A stretch of 64,000 nt of DNA from Sideroxydans sp. (GTDB lineage: Bacteria > Pseudomonadota > Gammaproteobacteria > Burkholderiales > Gallionellaceae): NCBI GenBank assembly GCA_028710605.1, contig JAQTTU010000009.1:1-64000 (forward strand), given 5' to 3'. The notes under the pieces were generated by a model that made no database searches, was not told the origin of the DNA, and worked only from the letters and a program-made list of their open reading frames with translations. This document shows positions 23,600 through 35,928 of this stretch, piece by piece. Position 1 is the stretch's first letter. Every line of letters starts with the position of its first letter. The translations under genes were made by a program, and so were the position numbers.

Positions 23600-25422
23600 G
23601 CTCACTGTCCAAACTGCTGCGCTTTGAAGTCAACGAAACCAATCTGCCGGTGCGCCGCGAGCAAGTGCGCGCGCGCGTCGCCATGTATCCGGCGATGATT
23701 CTGCCCGCCGTGGCCATGGCCTGGTTGCTGGTGTGGGTGATGTGGGGCGTGGTGGCGCATGATGTTTTGATCGGCTGGCTGGTGGTGACCAACCTCACGC
23801 AAGTGTTCGAAATGTCGCAATGGTGGCGCTATCGCAAACAGACCCAGGATGCCGGGCAATGCCGCCGCTGGGATGCGCGTTTCAAGCGCAATACCACCAT
23901 AGGCGCGCTGGCGTGGGGCAGCGCGTGGGTGCTGATGTTCGTGTCGGGCGATCTCGGCTATCAGGCATTGGTGATCTGCGTGGTCATGGGCTTCACCTCG
24001 GCTGCGATTTCCATCAATACCCTGCATCGCCCGTCGCTGTTGATCTATCTGGTGCTGGTGCTTGCGCCGCTGATTGGGCGCGTGGCGTGGGAGAATGACC
24101 AGCAGCATTGGTTTCTGGCCGGCATGCTGCTGATCTACGGCGGTTTTCTGCTCAACTCTGCCTTTAAGTTAATGCACACCTTCGAGCTGTCTTTGCAGCA
24201 GCGCTTCGACAAGGAAGCGTTGCTCTATACCTTGCGCGTGCGCGAGGAAGAGACCGCGCGGGCGCTGGAAGCGGCGGAGTTGGCCAATGTCACCAAATCC
24301 CGGTTTCTGGCCACGGCCAGCCACGATCTGCGCCAGCCCTTGCAGGCCTTGCGCCTGTTCACCGAGGCTTTGCAAGACACCGCCAAGGACGAACAAACCA
24401 CCCATCTCGCCAAACAGATCGGCAAGTCGGTGAATGCGCTGGTGGATATGTTCGACGACTTGCTGGATGTGTCGCGGCTGGATGCGGGCATCATCCAGCC
24501 GCGCTTGCAGCATTTCGCGCTGTACGATTTGTTCGACCGGCTGTATGTGGATTTCGCCCAGCTGGCGCAAGCCAAGGGACTGCTGCTCGAACTGCCGTAT
24601 AACAGCGAGAACGAACAGTGCGGCGCAAATTGCGCGACGGTGGTGTATAGCGACCCGTTCCTGCTGGAACGCATGCTGCGCAACCTGATCTCCAATGCCA
24701 TACGCTATACCGATCACGGGCGGGTGCGCGTGCAATGCAACTGCACGCCCAGCCATGTCGAGATCGCGGTGAAAGATACCGGCATCGGCATCCGCCCCGA
24801 GGTGATCAAGCAAATTTTCGAAGAGTATTACCAGGTGGATAATCCGCACCGCGACCGGCGCAAAGGCTTGGGACTGGGGCTGGCCATCGTGCGCCGCGTG
24901 GAAGAACTGCTGGGCTATCACGTCAAGGTGGAGTCCGAGCCGGGCAAGGGGTCATCCTTCAGTTTCAGCGTGAAAAAAGGCGACCCGGATGTATTGGCGC
25001 GGCCATTTGTAATCACGCAGACCCGCTACGACGTGGACGGCAAAGTGGTGGCGCTGGTCGAGGACGATCAGGACATCCGCGAATTTACCGCCGAGCTGAT
25101 GCAGGGTTGGGGCTGTCGCGTGTTCGCGGAAGCGACGGGGGCGGAGGTGTTGCGCGCACTGGACATCGCCGCCGTGCGCCCGGATTTGCTGGTGTGCGAT
25201 TACCGCCTGCCGAACAATCAGACGGCGTTGAGCGTGATGAAACAGATGCGCGAATTCTGGGGCGATTTGCCGATACTGGTGGTTACCGGCGATACCGGGG
25301 CGGAAACATTGCAGGCGATCCAGAAAAGCGGGGCGAGTTTGTTGCACAAGCCCATCGCGCCTATGCGCCTGCGTTCCGCGATGTTTCTGGTCATGCAGGG
25401 CACTGCGGCGACAGAGCCGTGA
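23596..25422 (+). CDS. Hybrid sensor histidine kinase with receiver domain
   Basis: A 608-residue membrane kinase. About six membrane helices lie within residues 30-190 with no large periplasmic domain. HisKA has His243 in ATASHDLRQPLQ; the N box is NLISNAIRY (Asn367); ATP-lid motifs are DTGIGI (394-399) and GLGLGL (424-429). The receiver domain spans about 485-600 with phospho-acceptor Asp535 in LLVCDYRLP and Lys in LHKPIAP. The start overlaps the SCO1 stop (ATGA), and a LuxR-type regulator follows, so sensing may relate to respiration or redox state. The input signal is unknown. Confidence 0.93.
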   Translation: MSSLSKLLRFEVNETNLPVRREQVRARVAMYPAMILPAVAMAWLLVWVMWGVVAHDVLIGWLVVTNLTQVFEMSQWWRYRKQTQDAGQCRRWDARFKRNTTIGALAWGSAWVLMFVSGDLGYQALVICVVMGFTSAAISINTLHRPSLLIYLVLVLAPLIGRVAWENDQQHWFLAGMLLIYGGFLLNSAFKLMHTFELSLQQRFDKEALLYTLRVREEETARALEAAELANVTKSRFLATASHDLRQPLQALRLFTEALQDTAKDEQTTHLAKQIGKSVNALVDMFDDLLDVSRLDAGIIQPRLQHFALYDLFDRLYVDFAQLAQAKGLLLELPYNSENEQCGANCATVVYSDPFLLERMLRNLISNAIRYTDHGRVRVQCNCTPSHVEIAVKDTGIGIRPEVIKQIFEEYYQVDNPHRDRRKGLGLGLAIVRRVEELLGYHVKVESEPGKGSSFSFSVKKGDPDVLARPFVITQTRYDVDGKVVALVEDDQDIREFTAELMQGWGCRVFAEATGAEVLRALDIAAVRPDLLVCDYRLPNNQTALSVMKQMREFWGDLPILVVTGDTGAETLQAIQKSGASLLHKPIAPMRLRSAMFLVMQGTAATEP

Positions 25423-25460
25423 ATGATATGATTGCGTGGGTAGGGATAAGGGGAGTTTGA

Positions 25461-26158
25461 ATGAAAATCAAAGTATTGCTGGTGGATGACCACGCGCTTT
25501 TCCGCGATGGCATGCGCTACGTGTTGCAGCAGCTCGCCGACGAGGTCGAGATCGTCGATACCGGAAATTTTACCGAAGCGCTGAAATTGATCCAGGCGAC
25601 CCCCAATTTCGATCTCGCGCTGCTCGACTTGAATATGCCCGATAGCGACGGCGTACCTTCGCTGCAATTATTGCATCAGCGTTATCCCGATATTCCGCTG
25701 GTGGTGGTTTCCGGTTCGGATCAGCGCGACGACATCGAGAACGTGATGAATCTGGGCGCGATGGGTTTTATCTCCAAAATGTCGCCGAGCAAAGTGATGT
25801 TGTCCGCTTTGCGCATGGTGCTGGACGGCGGGGTGTATGTGCCGCCGCAACTGTTGCAGCAGGCCGTATCCAAACTGGAAATGGGCATGAGTCTGACCGA
25901 CAAGCGCAGCCAGCGCGCCAGCAAATACGGCCTTACGCCGCGCCAGCTGCAGGTGCTGCAATTGATCGGTGCCGGAATGACCAACAAGGATATTTCCATC
26001 AAGCTCGATCTGGCCGAGGGCACGGTCAAGATTCACGTCGCCGCCATCTATCAGGCCTTGCATGTCGGCACGCGCGTCGATGCCGTGGCGACAGCGCACC
26101 GCTTCGGTTTCATCGCCTCTGAAGAGGCTGCCGGCAACGAAAAATCAAAAGGCAACTG

Positions 26159-26159
<1 letters not shown>
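25461..26159 (+). CDS. LuxR/NarL-family response regulator
   Basis: A 232-residue regulator: receiver domain at about residues 3-120 with acidic pocket VDDH, phospho-acceptor Asp56 in LALLDLNMP and Lys in GFISKMSPS; LuxR-type helix-turn-helix at about 160-220 ([22 protein letters not shown], quoted in part as [12 protein letters not shown]). It is probably the DNA-binding partner of the upstream kinase. Ribosome site AGGGGAG lies at 25446-25456. Its last base overlaps the ftsK ATG. Confidence 0.93.
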
Positions 26160-28435
<2,276 letters not shown>

Positions 28436-28446
28436 ATCCAAACAAT

Positions 28447-28551
28447 CCACCACTGAGACACAGAGGCACAGAGTAAACCAGAACCGAAACGTGAATTTAA
28501 CCAGCTTGGTTTTCTCCGTTTTTCCTCTGTGTCTCTGTGCCTCTGTGGTGA
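28447..28551. repeat. CACAGAG inverted repeat upstream of lolA
   Basis: Left arm CCACCACTGAGACACAGAGG from 28447; right arm CCTCTGTGTCTCTGTGCCTC ending GTGGTGA at 28551; the core is about 50 bases. It fills the gap between ftsK and lolA and ends 10 bases before the lolA ATG. Confidence 0.9.
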
Positions 28552-28561
28552 AAGGTTTTTG

Positions 28562-29176
28562 ATGTTGAAATTTTTTGTATCCATGTTGTTGCTTTGCAGT
28601 GTGCCGACGGCCCACGCCGCCGCCACCGAAAAACTCAAGTCTTTCGTTTCTGCCACGCACTCCGCGCAAGCCAACTTCACCCAAGAAGTGCAGGACAAGG
28701 AAGGCCGGCGCATCCAGTCGGCCTCCGGCACCATGCAGTTCGTGCGCCCCGGAAAATTTCGCTGGCGCTATCAAAAGCCTTACGAGCAACTGATCGTCGG
28801 CGACGGCAACAAATTCTGGATGTACGACGTGGACCTGAATCAAGTCACGGTGAAAAAGCTGGATGCCGCGTTGGGCAGCAGTCCGGCGGCGTTGCTTTCC
28901 GGCAGCAATGAGATCGAACATGCTTTTGCCATCAAAGACCTTGAGGATAGCGATGGACTCGAATGGTTGCAGGCCACCCCCAAATCCGCCGAGACCACCT
29001 TCGAAAAAATCCTCATGGCGTTCAACGCCAAATCGGAACTGGTGGTGATGGAGTTGTTCGATGCATTCGGCCATCACACCGTGTTGCGCTTCACCGACTT
29101 GAAAAGCAACCCCGGTCTGTCATCCAAACTATTTCAATTTGTCCCACCCAAGGGCGCGGATGTGCTGGGGGAATAA
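28562..29176 (+). CDS. lolA: Outer-membrane lipoprotein carrier protein LolA
   Basis: A 204-residue periplasmic chaperone that carries lipoproteins from LolCDE to LolB. Signal peptide MLKFFVSMLLLCSVPTAHA, then SAQANFTQEVQDKEGR and the central FRWRYQKPYEQLIVGDG, typical of LolA. The start at 28562 gives this signal peptide; the frame is open upstream into the repeat (to 28529). Ribosome site is probably GAAAGG at 28550-28555, at the repeat edge. Between ftsK and rarA, a common gene order. Confidence 0.95.
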   Translation: MLKFFVSMLLLCSVPTAHAAATEKLKSFVSATHSAQANFTQEVQDKEGRRIQSASGTMQFVRPGKFRWRYQKPYEQLIVGDGNKFWMYDVDLNQVTVKKLDAALGSSPAALLSGSNEIEHAFAIKDLEDSDGLEWLQATPKSAETTFEKILMAFNAKSELVVMELFDAFGHHTVLRFTDLKSNPGLSSKLFQFVPPKGADVLGE

Positions 29177-29190
29177 AGCATGAAAAGCTT

Positions 29191-29320
29191 TTACCACAGA
29201 GGCACAGAGACACAGAGGAAAGACAAGAGTAAGTCTCCATCTGAATTTTCGGTTAACTTCGCTCCATCAGTTCAGGCATGTGGTTCGGCTTTCTCTGTGT
29301 CTCTGTGTCTCTGTGGTGGG
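29191..29320. repeat. CACAGAG inverted repeat upstream of rarA
   Basis: Left arm TTACCACAGAGGCACAGAGA from 29191; right arm TTCTCTGTGTCTCTGTGTCT at 29291-29320 ending GTGGTGGG; the core is about 70 bases. It ends seven bases before the rarA GTG start. Confidence 0.9.
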
Positions 29321-29327
29321 TGTTGTC

Positions 29328-30644
29328 GTGTCTGACCTGTTTGCTCCCAACCAACCCGCCGCTCCTCTGGCCGAGCGCCTGCGTCCAAAGCACATTGACG
29401 AAGTCATCGGGCAGTCGCATCTGCTGGGCGAGGGCAAGCCGCTGCGTCTTGCGTTTCAATCCGGCAAGCTGCATTCGATGATCCTGTGGGGGCCGCCGGG
29501 CGTGGGCAAGACCACGCTGGCGCGGCTAATGGCGAGTGCGTTCGATGCCGAGTTCGTGCCGTTGTCGGCGGTGCTGTCCGGCGTGAAAGACATTCGCGAA
29601 GCAATCGCCCAAGCTGAGCGCACACTGCAACAGAACAGTCGCCACACCATTCTGTTCGTGGATGAAGTGCACCGTTTCAACAAATCGCAACAGGACGCTT
29701 TTCTTCCATTCGTCGAGCAGGGCCTGGTCACCTTTATCGGTGCGACCACCGAGAATCCCTCGTTCGAGTTGAACAACGCGCTGCTGTCGCGGGCGCAAGT
29801 GTATGTGCTGCAATCGCTGTCCGAAGCGGAAATGGCGCAACTGTTCGGGCGCGCGCAGCAGGAAGCTTTGCCCGGCATCGCATTCGACGCGGCGGCACAG
29901 GAACGCATCATCGGCTATGCGGATGGCGACGCGCGCCGCCTGCTCAACGTGCTGGAACAATTGCAGACCGCCGCCGAAGCTGCCCACATAAGCAACATTG
30001 ACATCGCTTTTCTCGACAACACACTGGCGCAAAAACTGCGCCGTTTCGACAAAGGCGGCGAAGCGTTCTACGACCAGATCTCAGCGCTGCACAAATCGGT
30101 GCGCGGCTCCAATCCCGATGCGGCGCTGTACTGGTTCACGCGCATGCTGGACGGCGGTGCCGACCCCCGCTATCTGGCGCGGCGCATCGTGCGCATGGCG
30201 TGGGAAGACATCGGCCTCGCCGACCCGCGCGCCATCCAGTTGGTGAACGATGCCGCTGCGACCTATGAACGCCTCGGCTCGCCTGAAGGCGAACTGGCGC
30301 TGGCGCAAGCCGTGCTCTATCTCGCCGTCGCCGCCAAGTCCAACGCGGGGTACGTCGCGTATAATGCCGCCCGCGCCTTCGTCAGTCAGGACGGCTCGCG
30401 CGAAGTGCCGCTGCACTTGCGCAACGCGCCGACCAAATTGATGAAACAGTTGGACTACGGCAAAGACTACCGTTACGCGCACAACGAGGCCGACGGTTAT
30501 GCCGCAGGTGAAAATTATTTCCCCGACGGCATGCCGGAAGTGAGTTTTTATCAGCCCACCGAACGCGGGCTGGAAGCGAAGATCGCCGAGAAGCTGGCGC
30601 ATCTGCGCGAGCTGGATGAAAAGTCGAAAAGCAAAAACAATTAG
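29328..30644 (+). CDS. rarA: Replication-associated recombination protein A
   Basis: A 438-residue AAA+ ATPase of the RarA/MgsA/WRNIP1 family acting at stalled replication forks. Start GTG at 29328 gives SDLFAPNQPAAPLAERLRP, aligning with known N-termini; the frame runs further upstream through the repeat (to 29280). Walker A is WGPPGVGKTTLA, Walker B LFVDEVHRFNKSQQD, sensor 1 GATTENPSFELN. The C-terminal tetramerisation region (KSVRGSNPDAALYW) is intact. GGTGGG in the repeat end may serve as ribosome site. The stop TAG overlaps the next repeat. Confidence 0.95.
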   Translation: MSDLFAPNQPAAPLAERLRPKHIDEVIGQSHLLGEGKPLRLAFQSGKLHSMILWGPPGVGKTTLARLMASAFDAEFVPLSAVLSGVKDIREAIAQAERTLQQNSRHTILFVDEVHRFNKSQQDAFLPFVEQGLVTFIGATTENPSFELNNALLSRAQVYVLQSLSEAEMAQLFGRAQQEALPGIAFDAAAQERIIGYADGDARRLLNVLEQLQTAAEAAHISNIDIAFLDNTLAQKLRRFDKGGEAFYDQISALHKSVRGSNPDAALYWFTRMLDGGADPRYLARRIVRMAWEDIGLADPRAIQLVNDAAATYERLGSPEGELALAQAVLYLAVAAKSNAGYVAYNAARAFVSQDGSREVPLHLRNAPTKLMKQLDYGKDYRYAHNEADGYAAGENYFPDGMPEVSFYQPTERGLEAKIAEKLAHLRELDEKSKSKNN

Positions 30645-30676
30645 CCACAGAGAACACAGAGGTCACAGAGAAAACC
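30643..30676. repeat. CACAGAG repeat, left arm before the GxxExxY gene
   Basis: AGCCACAGAGAACACAGAGG then TCACAGAGAAAACC. It directly abuts the GTG start of the next gene; the matching right arm is at 31032-31063. Together they bracket the gene. Confidence 0.9.
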
Positions 30677-30990
30677 GTGGCAGATCAACTGACTGAGAAA
30701 ATAATTGCGGCGGCGATTGAAGTTCACAAAACGCTCGGCCCGGGATTATTGGAGTCGATCTATGAAGAAGCGCTGTGTATTGAATTGGAGTTGATGGGGC
30801 TGGCTTTCCAAAGACAGTTGGCGGTAGATGTGATTTACAAAGGGCATGCAATCCAAGGACAACGGCTGGATTTATTGGTCGCAGATGAAGTCGTCGTGGA
30901 AATTAAATCTTTGCGAACTCTTCCTGAAGTTGCCACTGCACAGTTACTTTCCTACCTGAGAGCAACCGGGTTGAAGCGTGGACTTTTATT

Positions 30991-32489
<1,499 letters not shown>

Positions 32490-32544
32490 GTGGTGGCTGG
32501 TGTAAAATTACCGCCATACCAGCAAGTTTGGAAGGAGCAACACC

Positions 32545-32772
32545 ATGACTGCAACCGCAACTGTTAAACGACCTGCCAGCGTGCGCATTTCCGCACGTCT
32601 GAACAGCGCACTTAATGAGCAAGCCAAGCAACTGAAAGTCAGTAAAGATGTATTGGTGCGCCGCGCATTGGTCAATGTGCTGGAAGACATTGAAGACCTG
32701 AAAACAATCGAAAAGCGTCGCGACGAAAAGACTTACTCTTTATCCGAAGTCAGAGCTGAGCTTGGGATATAA
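32545..32772 (+). CDS. Ribbon-helix-helix antitoxin of a RelE/ParE module
   Basis: A 75-residue protein with a ribbon-helix-helix fold (RPASVRISARLNSALNEQAK) and a C-terminal charged segment for toxin binding. Ribosome site GGAGG at about 32531-32536. It overlaps the toxin gene by 11 bases. The usual role is neutralising the toxin and repressing its own promoter. First of three toxin-antitoxin pairs between serS and coq7. Confidence 0.85.
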   Translation: MTATATVKRPASVRISARLNSALNEQAKQLKVSKDVLVRRALVNVLEDIEDLKTIEKRRDEKTYSLSEVRAELGI

Positions 32773-33022
32773 AGTCAAGATCAAGGAGAGTGCCAAGAAG
32801 GAACTCGCCAAACTTGATCGGCAAGTTCAGCGCAGACTTATTGCGTTTATGTTGGAAATCGAGGCATCAGACAATCCGCGAATATCCGGCATTGCCATGC
32901 AGGGGAATATGAGGGCATGGCGTTATCGGGTTGGAGATTACCGCATGATTGCGGAAATTCAAGACAGCATCATCACCATCGAAATTATCAAAGTAGGGCA
33001 TCGCCGGGACATCTATAGATAG
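32762..33022 (+). CDS. RelE/ParE-family toxin
   Basis: An 86-residue protein starting at TTG 32762. It has the RelE/ParE pattern: SAKKELAKLDRQVQRRL, then GNMRAWRYRVGDYRMIAEI and a final VGHRRDIYR. Conserved basic and tyrosine residues of mRNA-cleaving RelE relatives (R in RAWRYR, R in DYRMI, HRRDIY) are present, so ribosome-dependent mRNA cleavage is likely. The TTG start within the antitoxin gene suggests low, coupled expression. Confidence 0.87.
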   Translation: MGYKVKIKESAKKELAKLDRQVQRRLIAFMLEIEASDNPRISGIAMQGNMRAWRYRVGDYRMIAEIQDSIITIEIIKVGHRRDIYR

Positions 33023-33307
33023 CTTTGGTTGCATCCCGTACCCGCCTCGCACTGAGCATAGAAAAATTGCATGTGTTGCAAAAATACAACTCCAGTCTAA
33101 AAGTATTGCCCAAACAATTTCGATAAGCGCAGAATGCGCCCGAATCATCTTGCAGTGAAGGTGGTTGGTGGTGCTCCGATGCTAGGCAGAATCGAGTTGC
33201 AAGCGTTTCGCAAGGTGTCGGTAAATAGGTTGGGCGTGGGACGAAAGGGAATTGTTTCGGTCGTCTTCATCGCAGGAAAATAACTTTAATTCTTGAGGAG
33301 TTTCAAT

Positions 33308-34444
33308 ATGCAAAAGAAAATTATCGCATTGGCAATCGCAGCTGCTTTCTCCGCTCCGGCAATGGCCGAAGTAACTGTTTACGGCGTGGTTGACGCTGCT
33401 GTTGTAAGCACTTCCGTTAAAGGCATGAAGAGCGACATCCAGGCAATTTCCGGCGGCTTGTCTTCTTCTCGTCTGGGCGTGAAGAGTGTGGAAGATGTTG
33501 CTGGCGGCATGAAGGCTGTTGCCGTAGTTGAATACGCTCTGGATACACAAACTGCTGCTGGCTCGGCTAGTGCTGGTGCTTGTACTGTTACTGGTGCTGC
33601 TCCTGCTGTTGTTGGTACTCCTGCTACTTGTTCCGTTGCTGCTGGTTCGAGCGGCTCCGGCATTGGTGCAACTCGTCAAGCAATGTTGGCTTTGGCTGGC
33701 GATTTCGGTACGGTTGCTACTGGCTACCTGCAAACAACTGGCTATGATTTCGGTGTCAAGTACGACCCGACAGCCGGATCTGCCGTGTCCCCGCTGCAAG
33801 CTGTTACTAAAGCTAATGGCTTCTTGATTGGCTCCGGTACTGCCGGTGCCCGTGCTCCTCGCGCATTGGCTTACATTTCTCCTGATATGAGCGGCGTTAC
33901 AGTTGCTTTCAACTACACGACTGATCTCCTCGGCGGAACAGGTAACGTTGCTAGCCCAACTGACACCAAGACAACCGCCTATCTGTTGTCTGCCAACTAC
34001 ACGGCTGGCCCTCTGGCTGTTGGTGGTGTGTATGCCAATGAAACTGTGGCTGGCTCCAGCGCAGCTACCGAGTTTGCCTTGGGTGCAAGCTATGACCTCG
34101 GTGCAGCCAAGCTGTTTGGTACATACCAATCGCAGACTCCGAACGGTGGCAGTGCAAGCACAGTGTTGAGCGGTGGTGTAGTTGCTCCTGTCGGTGCCGG
34201 CGCAGTTGCAGCCAGCTTCGCAAAGAGCTCCATGAAGACTGCTAACACCAATAACACCGGCTTCACAATTGCTTACCTGCAAGGTTTGTCCAAGACCACC
34301 ACAGCGTATGTTGCTTACAACAGCTACAGCAATGACTCTACTGGTGCCGGTATCGGCGGCGGCAGCACTTCCGTTCCAACCAATGCTGCTGGCGGTGTCA
34401 AGGATTCCAGCCTGATCGCTATTGGTCTGAACAAGAAGTTCTAA
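33308..34444 (+). CDS. Outer-membrane porin, Porin_4 type
   Basis: A 378-residue trimeric porin typical of betaproteobacteria. Signal peptide MQKKIIALAIAAAFSAPAMA, mature start EVTVYGVVDAAV, 16-strand barrel pattern, C-terminal IAIGLNKKF ending in Phe as required for BAM insertion. Strong ribosome site TTGAGGAG at 33292-33299. Codon use favours GCT, GGT and GTT, unlike the neighbours, as expected for a very highly expressed gene. The upstream 285 bases are AT-richer and hold no gene; they presumably carry the promoter. A strong terminator follows. The last codons and terminator recur at 35177-35283. Confidence 0.95.
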   Translation: MQKKIIALAIAAAFSAPAMAEVTVYGVVDAAVVSTSVKGMKSDIQAISGGLSSSRLGVKSVEDVAGGMKAVAVVEYALDTQTAAGSASAGACTVTGAAPAVVGTPATCSVAAGSSGSGIGATRQAMLALAGDFGTVATGYLQTTGYDFGVKYDPTAGSAVSPLQAVTKANGFLIGSGTAGARAPRALAYISPDMSGVTVAFNYTTDLLGGTGNVASPTDTKTTAYLLSANYTAGPLAVGGVYANETVAGSSAATEFALGASYDLGAAKLFGTYQSQTPNGGSASTVLSGGVVAPVGAGAVAASFAKSSMKTANTNNTGFTIAYLQGLSKTTTAYVAYNSYSNDSTGAGIGGGSTSVPTNAAGGVKDSSLIAIGLNKKF

Positions 34445-34530
34445 TTTGACTGCGGGAAGATCGCCGCTGTTCGGGTGATCCCACCGTAATTCAAGTTAAT
34501 AAAAACGGGCATCTTCGGATGCCCGTTTTT
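34424..34530. repeat. Porin tail direct repeat, copy 1
   Basis: The last codons of the porin, its 3' region and its terminator. Copy 2 at 35177-35283 differs at only about 4 of 107 positions. The BrnT/BrnA pair lies exactly between the two copies. Confidence 0.93.
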
Positions 34531-34533
34531 TTT
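34505..34533 (+). terminator. Rho-independent terminator after the porin
   Basis: Stem ACGGGCATC / GATGCCCGT with TTCG tetraloop and eight T residues. A strong terminator, suited to a highly expressed gene. Confidence 0.95.
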
Positions 34534-34594
34534 GTGTTTAGTATTCCTTCTCGCGCCATGTTTGTGTATTTACAAAGTAAATATATAGGTTAGA

Positions 34595-34897
34595 ATGTCA
34601 TGCATGGATATTCAATTTGAACTAAACGGCGACCTGTTCGTTTGGAGCGATAAAAAGGCTGATAAAAACTGGCGCAAGCATGGTGTCCGTTTTGAGGAAG
34701 CCGCGACAGTTTTTGAAGATCCATTGTTCATTCTGGTGGATGCGTCCCGCAACGATGAGACCCGTGATGCGGCCATAGGGTTTGATGCAAGCGGACGCTT
34801 GTTATATGTCGTCCATATCGAGTTTGAGGAATCGTGTATTCGAATCATTTCCGCACGGCGCGCGGAATCAGAAGAGGAGCTTAATTATGCTAACTGA
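34595..34897 (+). CDS. brnT: BrnT-family toxin
   Basis: A 100-residue protein with the BrnT pattern: FVWSDKKADKNWRKHGVRFEEAATVFED (the W-D-x-K-x-x-N-x-x-KHG core), then DETRDAAIGFDASGRLLYVVHIE and the ending RIISARRAESEEELNY. BrnT toxins are RelE-like ribonucleases. A start at 34607 (ATGGATATT) would give a more usual N-terminus. It overlaps BrnA by 11 bases and is bracketed by the duplicated porin tails. Confidence 0.9.
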   Translation: MSCMDIQFELNGDLFVWSDKKADKNWRKHGVRFEEAATVFEDPLFILVDASRNDETRDAAIGFDASGRLLYVVHIEFEESCIRIISARRAESEEELNYAN

Positions 34898-35171
34898 CCG
34901 CTTGAAAAAACGTCTGAATAAAGACCGTCCCATGACTTCCATTACGATGCGCATTCCTGCGGATGTGGTGGACTCTCTAAAGGAAATTGCTCCGCATAAA
35001 GGGTTTACCGGTTACCAGACTCTCTTGAAGTCGTATATCAGCGAAGGGCTGCGCAAAGACGAAGTGCAGTTTTCCAGCGCCCCGTCCGCTAGGTTGATCG
35101 AGGCATTAAGAAAGCGAGGAGTCGCGGATTCCGTTCTGGATGATGCTGTAAAAGAATTGGAAGCGGCTTAG
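34887..35171 (+). CDS. brnA: BrnA-family antitoxin
   Basis: A 94-residue protein with ribbon-helix-helix motif TSITMRIPADVVDSLKEIA and the typical GYQTLLKSYISEGLR segment of BrnA antitoxins. Toxin precedes antitoxin, as is usual for brnTA. Its stop codon abuts the second porin-tail copy, marking the edge of the inserted segment. Confidence 0.88.
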   Translation: MLTDRLKKRLNKDRPMTSITMRIPADVVDSLKEIAPHKGFTGYQTLLKSYISEGLRKDEVQFSSAPSARLIEALRKRGVADSVLDDAVKELEAA

Positions 35172-35176
35172 TTGTC

Positions 35177-35283
35177 GGCCTGAACAAGAAGTTCTAATTT
35201 GACTGCGGGAAGGTCGCCGCTGTTTTGGTGATCCCACCGTAATTCAAGTTAATAAAAACGGGCATCTTCGGATGCCCGTTTTT
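35177..35283. pseudogene. Porin tail direct repeat, copy 2 (remnant of a second porin gene)
   Basis: Encodes VVGLNKKF and stop in the porin frame (from 35171), then the same 3' region and terminator as copy 1. The body of this porin copy is missing. Either a tandem second porin gene was replaced by brnTA or the tail was duplicated on insertion. Confidence 0.8.
35258..35283 (+). terminator. Rho-independent terminator, duplicated copy
   Basis: The same ACGGGCATC-TTCG-GATGCCCGT hairpin with T run as at 34505; it now ends the brnTA transcript. Confidence 0.92.
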
Positions 35284-35353
35284 ATATTTGACGGTAAGTA
35301 TAAATTTCCCTACATTGAGCGCCGTCAATATGTTTCAACGATTGGAGGTCAAC

Positions 35354-35602
35354 ATGTCTGCTGTTATGACGTTACCATTGAAGTTTTCCGGGAGGCTTGA
35401 AAAACTTGCATTTGATGCAGGTAGTACGCCGGAAAAGATGCTTGATTGTGTAATGCGCGATGGGTTTGAATACACCGAGAATTTTGTGCGTGAAGTGAAC
35501 AAGGGTATAGCGGAAGCGGATGCCGGTCATTTTGTATCTCACGAAGAAGCTATGAAGCAACTGCAATCCACGATAGAGAAACATGCGCAAAAGGTCGCTT
35601 GA
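35354..35602 (+). CDS. Antitoxin-like protein of a ParE-type module
   Basis: An 82-residue protein. Ribosome site GGAGG at 35343-35347 supports the ATG at 35354 rather than the open frame from 35288. The N-terminal TLPLKFSGRLEKLAFDAGSTPEKML resembles CopG-like DNA-binding antitoxins, followed by a helical acidic tail. It overlaps the toxin gene by 20 bases. Antitoxin role is inferred mainly from the partner. Confidence 0.75.
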   Translation: MSAVMTLPLKFSGRLEKLAFDAGSTPEKMLDCVMRDGFEYTENFVREVNKGIAEADAGHFVSHEEAMKQLQSTIEKHAQKVA

Positions 35603-35885
35603 GTGGACGACATCAGCGCTGGACGAGCTTGAAAAAGGATTGGCTTATTATGCCGAACGGAATCCGGTAGCGGCGCGGAGAATGCAGGATGAAATTAACG
35701 CTGCGGCACAATCGTTAGTTGCTTCTACCGTGCCAACAAAAGGAAAGCCGGGGCGAGTTTCAGGAACGCGAGAATTGGTTTTGGGTGTGCGTACCCCTTA
35801 CATTCTGGTATTTCGAGAAATCAACGATAAAGATGAAAGGGTTCAAATCTTGCGAGTCATGCATACTGCAAGAAAATATCCTTAA
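35583..35885 (+). CDS. RelE/ParE-family toxin
   Basis: A 100-residue protein with ParE pattern: [27 protein letters not shown], then [20 protein letters not shown] and the ending [12 protein letters not shown]. ParE toxins poison gyrase; RelE relatives cut mRNA. The sequence looks closer to ParE, but the target cannot be settled here. Third toxin-antitoxin pair in 3.4 kb. Confidence 0.87.
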   Translation: MRKRSLEWTTSALDELEKGLAYYAERNPVAARRMQDEINAAAQSLVASTVPTKGKPGRVSGTRELVLGVRTPYILVFREINDKDERVQILRVMHTARKYP

Positions 35886-35928
35886 GCTTCTTTCTAATAC
35901 TGTATTGCCGTGCTGGGAGTTGAATGTA

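Noticed and set aside
33182-34282. A long open frame of 366 codons on the minus strand opposite the porin
   Set aside because: It is a shadow of the porin gene's biased codon use (GCT, GGT, GTT); its translation is Ser/Asn/Thr-rich without any domain, and the plus strand has a clear porin with signal peptide and C-terminal Phe.
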